DNA of 64,000 bases from Noviluteimonas lactosilytica (lineage in GTDB: Bacteria > Pseudomonadota > Gammaproteobacteria > Xanthomonadales > Xanthomonadaceae), in contig NZ_JAJGAK010000001.1 in the NCBI RefSeq assembly GCF_020866925.1, forward strand, positions 434,001-498,000, given 5' to 3'. The translations under genes were made by a program, and so were the position numbers. Within the stretch, counting starts at the first letter, position 1. Every line of letters begins with the position of its first letter. The notes below the pieces were generated by a model. The model had not been told where the DNA came from. It did not search any database and saw only the letters and a list, made by a program, of their open reading frames with translations. Below, piece by piece: positions 60,199-64,000 of this stretch.

Positions 60199-60933
60199 AT
60201 GCAGCACCTTCGCCTGGTTCGAGCGGGGCTCGCCGTCCTGCTCGCATGGGCTGCCTTCCCCGCGTCGGCCGAGAAGCTCGCGCGCGATATCGATATCGCA
60301 AGCGAGGGCGGAATCGCCACCGATTGGCGCGTTGCCGACGGCAGCCGGATCGTCGCGCCACCGTATCCCGCGGAATACGACGGCGACGCACGCCCCGACG
60401 CGTGCATCGCGATGCAGTACACGATCTTCCCCGATGGCACGACCGGCGATTTCCGCGTGCTTCGCGCATGGAAGAGCGGACCGCCCGTGCACGGCGCGTT
60501 GTCGCCGTTCTGGATCCGTTTCGCACGCGCCGGCGTCGCGGCGGTGGGACAGTGGAAATTCGAGCCCCGGGATCCCGCCCACGTTCGTCCGGTGACCACG
60601 GTCGCCACGCTGTCCTTCTTCGGCGAGACCGCGTGGGACGCCGCGGAACTGCGGGCGCACTGCAAGATCACGGATCTCGCGGTGTTGATTCGCGACTTGC
60701 AGCGTCGCGACACGCTTGACCTCGAAGCTCATCGAGGGCGAGAACCGCAAAGCGAACGCTGCGATTCGCGCCCGGGTGGGCTCCAACTAGATTTTCGAAA
60801 GATGCGCAAGCGTGCGGTTTGCCGCGTTTTCACAGTCCATCAACATATCCGAGCGTCAACTGAATGCCTGTCATGGCACCGGCCAAAAGGCCGCTATATT
60901 CCCGCGACACCCGACGAAGGAGGATTGGAATGA
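60199..60933 (+). CDS. Secreted TonB-like C-terminal domain protein, C-terminal read-through suspected
   Basis: The frame encodes 244 residues: a signal peptide (to about residue 25, PASAE), then a domain with 'CIAMQYTIFPDGTTGDFRVLRAWKSG' and 'VAAVGQWKFEPRD', like the TonB C-terminal/energy-transducer fold without a membrane tether. From about residue 173 (60716 on) third-position GC falls to about half and the protein becomes low in sense, while another frame stops at 60717-60719 right there. A frameshift near 60700 has therefore probably joined the gene to intergenic sequence. The reported stop overlaps the next ATG (ATGA), which would be coincidental. Confidence 0.65.
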   Translation: MQHLRLVRAGLAVLLAWAAFPASAEKLARDIDIASEGGIATDWRVADGSRIVAPPYPAEYDGDARPDACIAMQYTIFPDGTTGDFRVLRAWKSGPPVHGALSPFWIRFARAGVAAVGQWKFEPRDPAHVRPVTTVATLSFFGETAWDAAELRAHCKITDLAVLIRDLQRRDTLDLEAHRGREPQSERCDSRPGGLQLDFRKMRKRAVCRVFTVHQHIRASTECLSWHRPKGRYIPATPDEGGLE

Positions 60934-61199
60934 TTCCGACCAAGCAACAGATGACAACCGCGCGTACCCTCGGCGTGGCGCTCGTCGCCGCCCTGGGTCT
61001 TGCCAGCTGCGCTTCGTACGATGACGAGTTCGCGACGATCAACTCGCGCCTCGACCAACTCGACACGAAGGTGCAGGGCGCGGCCCAGAGCGCCGAAGCC
61101 GCCAACCAATCCGCGCAGCAGGCCAACCAGCGCCTGGATGCATTGGAAGGCCGCGTCCAGCAGCTCGAAACGGCACCGCCCCGCAAGCCGCGCGGTTAG
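60930..61199 (+). CDS. Lpp/OprI-type alanine-zipper lipoprotein
   Basis: 89 residues. Lipobox 'GLASC' (Cys27 from ATG 60930), then 'DEFATINSRLDQLDTKVQGAAQSAEAANQSAQQANQRLDALEGRVQQLE', a heptad-like coiled-coil helix as in Lpp/OprI. AAGGAGG six bases before ATG 60930 is a very strong ribosome site; the later Met at 60951 is less likely. Lpp-like proteins stabilise the envelope and may attach to peptidoglycan, but the C terminus here lacks the Lys used by E. coli Lpp. A terminator follows at 61233-61270. Confidence 0.85.
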   Translation: MIPTKQQMTTARTLGVALVAALGLASCASYDDEFATINSRLDQLDTKVQGAAQSAEAANQSAQQANQRLDALEGRVQQLETAPPRKPRG

Positions 61200-61232
61200 T
61201 CGCTCTTGCACTGACGAGGTGTGTGAACCCGG

Positions 61233-61270
61233 GACCCGGTGGCCTTTGCTGGCCACGGGTCTCTTTGCTT
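61233..61270 (+). terminator. Rho-independent-like terminator after lipoprotein gene
   Basis: GACCCGGTGGCC and GGCCACGGGTC form a stem with one bulged base around TTTGCT (61233-61261), followed by TCTTTGCTT. Ends the lipoprotein transcript before the L,D-transpeptidase gene. Confidence 0.6.
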
Positions 61271-61306
61271 GACCCAAACATCGTTCAAAGGAATCGCCCC
61301 ATCCGC

Positions 61307-62050
61307 ATGTGCATCTCCCCTGCGATCAAGACCGCTTGTGGCGCGCTGGTGTTGACGCTGGCGTTCGCAAGCGTCGGCGTGGCCCGCGCCCAGGATGCCG
61401 CCACGCAACCCGTGGCCTCCGCCGAACCCGTGGTCGCCGTCGACCTGCTTCCGGAAGGCCAGCAAGTCTCCGACACGGTGATCCAGCTCGCGGGCTGGGT
61501 GGTCGCGAGCCGCGACAGCGAAGGCTATCCGTTCGCGATCATGGACAAGGCCGCTGCACAGATCCTGGTGTTCGGCGGCGACGGCCGGCTTCGCGGCGCG
61601 GCACCGGTGCTCATTGGCTCGGCGACCGGCGATCACATTGCCCCCGGCATTGCCGGACTCGCGCTTCGCGAGATCCCGGGCCGCGATCGCACGACGCCGG
61701 CGGGTCGCTTCGTGGGCGGATTCGGCCCGTCGACCGATGCCGGGCGCGTGCTGTGGGTGGACTACGACTCCGCGATCTCCATCCACCCGACCGCCACTGG
61801 CGTGCCGGCGGAGAAACGCCCCGAACGTCTTGCATCGCCTTCGCCGGACGACAACCGCGTCACGCATGGCTGCATCAACGTCGCGCCCGAGTTCTACGAG
61901 CAGATCCTGCGTTCGACGTTCGAGCGCGGCGGGGTGTTCTACGTCTTGCCGGATGAGGCGACGCTGGCGGAGACATTCCCGGAGTTCGCGCAAAGTCGCG
62001 CGCATGCGGAACCCGAGGATGGAGCAGGCGCACGGCCCGACCGCCAGTGA
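61307..62050 (+). CDS. L,D-transpeptidase family protein (YkuD-like)
   Basis: 247 residues. A signal peptide (to about residue 29, ARAQ) is followed by an L,D-transpeptidase catalytic domain: 'ISIHPT' (His160) and 'VTHGCINVAPEFYEQIL' with nucleophile Cys189, the classic HGCxN. The family crosslinks peptidoglycan through meso-DAP residues or anchors Lpp to the wall. It lies directly after an Lpp/OprI-like lipoprotein gene, an attractive pairing, though they are separated by a terminator. Start at ATG 61307; the frame opens at 61223. Confidence 0.85.
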   Translation: MCISPAIKTACGALVLTLAFASVGVARAQDAATQPVASAEPVVAVDLLPEGQQVSDTVIQLAGWVVASRDSEGYPFAIMDKAAAQILVFGGDGRLRGAAPVLIGSATGDHIAPGIAGLALREIPGRDRTTPAGRFVGGFGPSTDAGRVLWVDYDSAISIHPTATGVPAEKRPERLASPSPDDNRVTHGCINVAPEFYEQILRSTFERGGVFYVLPDEATLAETFPEFAQSRAHAEPEDGAGARPDRQ

Positions 62051-62068
62051 AGGGCGCGTCGGCCTGGA

Positions 62069-62617
62069 TCAGCGCGACAACCACTTCGCCGCCATCCGCC
62101 GCAACGACGGATCGGCGTCTGCGTCATCGACGAGCGCATCGATCTCGCGCCACGCCAACGCGTGCGATTCGTCGCTGACGACGAAGTCTTCGTTCGCTCC
62201 CGCACGCACGACGAAGCGCACGTCGTAATGGATGTGCGCGGGCACGCCCTTGTGTTCGGGAATGTCGTGCGCGTCGAGGTCGAAGATCTCCGCGTCGACC
62301 GTGAGATCGGTCAGGCCTGACTCTTCTTCCGCTTCGGTCAACGCCACGCGCGCGAAGTCGCGCACGCCATCGGCGTGGCCACCGAGTTGCAACCAGCGGC
62401 CCAGCTTCCGGTGATGCGTGAGCAGCACGCGCGTGCCGCTTCGATCCACGAGCCACGCCGACGCGGTGAAGTGACCGGCCAGGCGCTCGCGCAGGAACGG
62501 GTCCTGCGTGTCGTCGAGCAGGTCGGCGAAGCGCCCGATCGTCGCCGCTTCGGCCGGCCAGCGCGCGAGGTAATCGGCGAAGAGCGCGCGGTGGGAAGCG
62601 GGGTCCGTCCTGTTCAT
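62069..62617 (-). CDS. NUDIX hydrolase with degenerate NUDIX box
   Basis: 182 residues. 'VLLTHHRKLGRWLQLGGHADGV' and 'ALTEAEEESGLTDL' occupy the NUDIX positions, but the box reads G-x5-R-x7-TE-x-EEE-SG: the first Glu and the conserved Arg are replaced while the metal-binding Glu run survives. It may keep catalysis with altered specificity. ATG 62617 starts the family N terminus; the longer frame to 62725 is upstream of the likely promoter. Convergent with the L,D-transpeptidase gene. Confidence 0.82.
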   Translation of the reverse strand: MNRTDPASHRALFADYLARWPAEAATIGRFADLLDDTQDPFLRERLAGHFTASAWLVDRSGTRVLLTHHRKLGRWLQLGGHADGVRDFARVALTEAEEESGLTDLTVDAEIFDLDAHDIPEHKGVPAHIHYDVRFVVRAGANEDFVVSDESHALAWREIDALVDDADADPSLRRMAAKWLSR

Positions 62618-62773
62618 TCGGGGGTTCCTGACGAGTGGGCGCGCATTATCCCCGCATCCCAACCTGCGGACCTTGTGCCGTGAAGGCGGCGCAATGTAAG
62701 GTCGTCCGGTTCGCGGTGGCCCCACCCACCACGTCTGTGGCCATGGCCTACCGCATCCCCGGGGATTGACACG

Positions 62774-64000
62774 ATGCTCTTTGAACGCAGGAAACCGCTG
62801 GACCTGATTCTGGAGACCGCCGCCAAGCGGTCGTTGACGCGCCAGCTCGGCGCATTCGACCTCACGATGCTCGGCATCGGCGCGGTCATCGGCACGGGCA
62901 TCTTCGTGCTCACCGCCGTCGCCGCCAACAAGGCCGGCCCCGGCATGATGTATTCGTTCGTCATCGCCGGCTTCGTCTGCGCGCTGACGGCGCTGATCTA
63001 CTCCGAGATCGCGGCGATGGTGCCGGTCTCCGGTTCCGCCTACACCTACTCCTACGCCGTCCTCGGCGAACTCATCGCGTGGATGGTGGGCTGGGCGCTG
63101 ATCCTCGAATACGCGGTCGCCGCAGGCGCGGTCGCCGTCGGTTGGTCGGGATACGCCAACGGCTTTCTCAACGCGATGGGCATGCCATTACCGATCGCAC
63201 TGACCGCCGGTCCCGGCGATACGGTCACGCTGGCGGACGGCACGGTCGCGAAGGGCACGTTCAACCTCATCGCCTTCCTGCTCTCGCTGCTCATCACCTG
63301 GCTGCTGGTGATCGGCACGTCGAAGTCGGCGAAGTTCACCGCGATGCTGGTGATCGTCAAGATCGTCGCGCTCACCGCCTTCATCATCCTGGCCATTCCG
63401 ATGGTCGAGCACTCGAACTTCGTGCCGATGATGCCGAACGGCTGGGGCACCCCGCTCTCGGGCGTCGGCGTGCTCGGCGCGGCGGCTTCGATCTTCTTCG
63501 CGTACGTCGGCTTCGACGCCGTGTCGACCGCCGCGGAAGAAACCAAGAACCCGAACCGCAACATCCCGATCGGCCTGATCGGCTCGCTCGCGATCTGCAC
63601 CGTGTTCTACCTGCTGGTGGCCTACGCCGCGGTCGGCGCCGTCGGCGCGCAGCCGGGTGGCGCGCTGTCGCACAGCAAGGAACCGCTGGCGTTCGTGCTG
63701 CGCGAAATCGGCTGGCCGAAGGTCGGCAACGCGGTCGCGATCGCCGCGATCGTCGCGCTGCCGTCGGTGGTGCTGATGATGATCTTCGGCCAGACGCGCA
63801 TCCTGTTCACGATGGCGCGCGACGGCCTGCTGCCGGAGAAGCTCTCCGCCGTGCACCCGCGCTTCCACACGCCGCACGTCGTGACCTGGATCACCGGCAT
63901 CTTCGTGTCGCTGTTCGCCGCGATGTTCCCGGTCGGCATGCTGGCCGACATCTCGAACTCGGGCACGCTGTTCGCGTTCTTCATGGTCGCCGCCGGCGTG
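62774..64000 (+). CDS. APC family amino-acid permease (partial, runs off window)
   Basis: 409 codons are present before the window ends. It begins MLFERRKPLDLILET and shows the APC consensus 'LGAFDLTMLGIGAVIGTGIFVLT' in the first membrane helix, 'VPVSGSAYTYSYAVLGEL', and 'IFFAYVGFDAVSTAAEETKNPNRNIP'; ten to eleven membrane helices are visible. The pattern matches the cationic amino-acid transporter branch (YfnA/CAT-like). The 3' end, and so the full length, lies beyond the window. Confidence 0.92.
   Translation, partial: MLFERRKPLDLILETAAKRSLTRQLGAFDLTMLGIGAVIGTGIFVLTAVAANKAGPGMMYSFVIAGFVCALTALIYSEIAAMVPVSGSAYTYSYAVLGELIAWMVGWALILEYAVAAGAVAVGWSGYANGFLNAMGMPLPIALTAGPGDTVTLADGTVAKGTFNLIAFLLSLLITWLLVIGTSKSAKFTAMLVIVKIVALTAFIILAIPMVEHSNFVPMMPNGWGTPLSGVGVLGAAASIFFAYVGFDAVSTAAEETKNPNRNIPIGLIGSLAICTVFYLLVAYAAVGAVGAQPGGALSHSKEPLAFVLREIGWPKVGNAVAIAAIVALPSVVLMMIFGQTRILFTMARDGLLPEKLSAVHPRFHTPHVVTWITGIFVSLFAAMFPVGMLADISNSGTLFAFFMVAAGV

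Overview
The window is 64 kb of high-GC proteobacterial chromosome with strong G/C third-position bias and dense, mostly leaderless gene packing. Gene content points to the Xanthomonadaceae (Lysobacter-like): a TonB-dependent receptor, DUF2909 protein, short FeoB, IcmF, an OprI-type lipoprotein, an EF-P-like YeiP/EfpL, and an interspersed liu-type leucine degradation set. The taxonomic placement is inference from gene content; no rRNA or tRNA gene was found and no prophage or insertion sequence is evident.

Layout. 0-15.7 kb: small housekeeping and stress genes (lone receiver, NUDIX hydrolase, alpha/beta hydrolase, two VOC proteins, TonB receptor, YCII protein, PLP decarboxylase with a YbaL/KefB-type antiporter, an Arg-rich repeat envelope protein, a degenerate SRAP protein, a CPBP protease, a GFA protein). 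15.7-25.1 kb is the accessory part, visibly less GC-rich in places: two long palindromic repeats flank a small secreted protein; then a two-domain peptidoglycan hydrolase candidate without a signal peptide, several orphan small genes, a lipoprotein-HEPN-NERD operon, a secreted metallo-beta-lactamase-fold lipoprotein, and an ADP-ribosyltransferase-like gene coupled to a small partner, divergent from a HigA-like regulator. 25.2-31 kb: a periplasmic-sensor GGDEF/EAL protein, a DUF2909/MocR divergent pair, and a repeat-protein/HEPN gene pair. 31-48 kb: IcmF, a PdxR-type regulator divergent from a GST-MBL-cupin operon, a TPR-sulfotransferase, leucine dehydrogenase, isovaleryl-CoA dehydrogenase, thiolase, twin Ala-rich lipoproteins, methylcrotonyl-CoA carboxylase beta, bactofilin plus a zinc-ribbon partner. 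48-64 kb: feoA-feoB-Cys-rich membrane protein with a Fur-like box, then liuC-liuD-liuE, a PAS-GGDEF-EAL protein, GNAT, amidohydrolase, SDR, EfpL, envelope proteins, an L,D-transpeptidase, a NUDIX protein and the start of an APC permease.

How genes work together. Leucine dehydrogenase, LiuA, LiuB/LiuD, LiuC and LiuE with the thiolase form an almost complete path from leucine to acetyl-CoA (the branched-chain keto-acid dehydrogenase must lie elsewhere); IcmF and the 3-hydroxyacyl-CoA-dehydrogenase-like SDR fit related branched acyl-CoA metabolism. The best candidates for undescribed systems are the lipoprotein-HEPN-NERD operon (19.8-21.9 kb), the ART-like/partner/HigA-like locus (23.6-25.1 kb), the repeat-protein/HEPN pair (29.6-30.8 kb), and the NlpC/P60-plus-lysozyme-like fusion (16.3-17.8 kb). 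Three genes (15.1, 20.6 and 60.7 kb) look frameshifted, either true lesions or base-calling errors.
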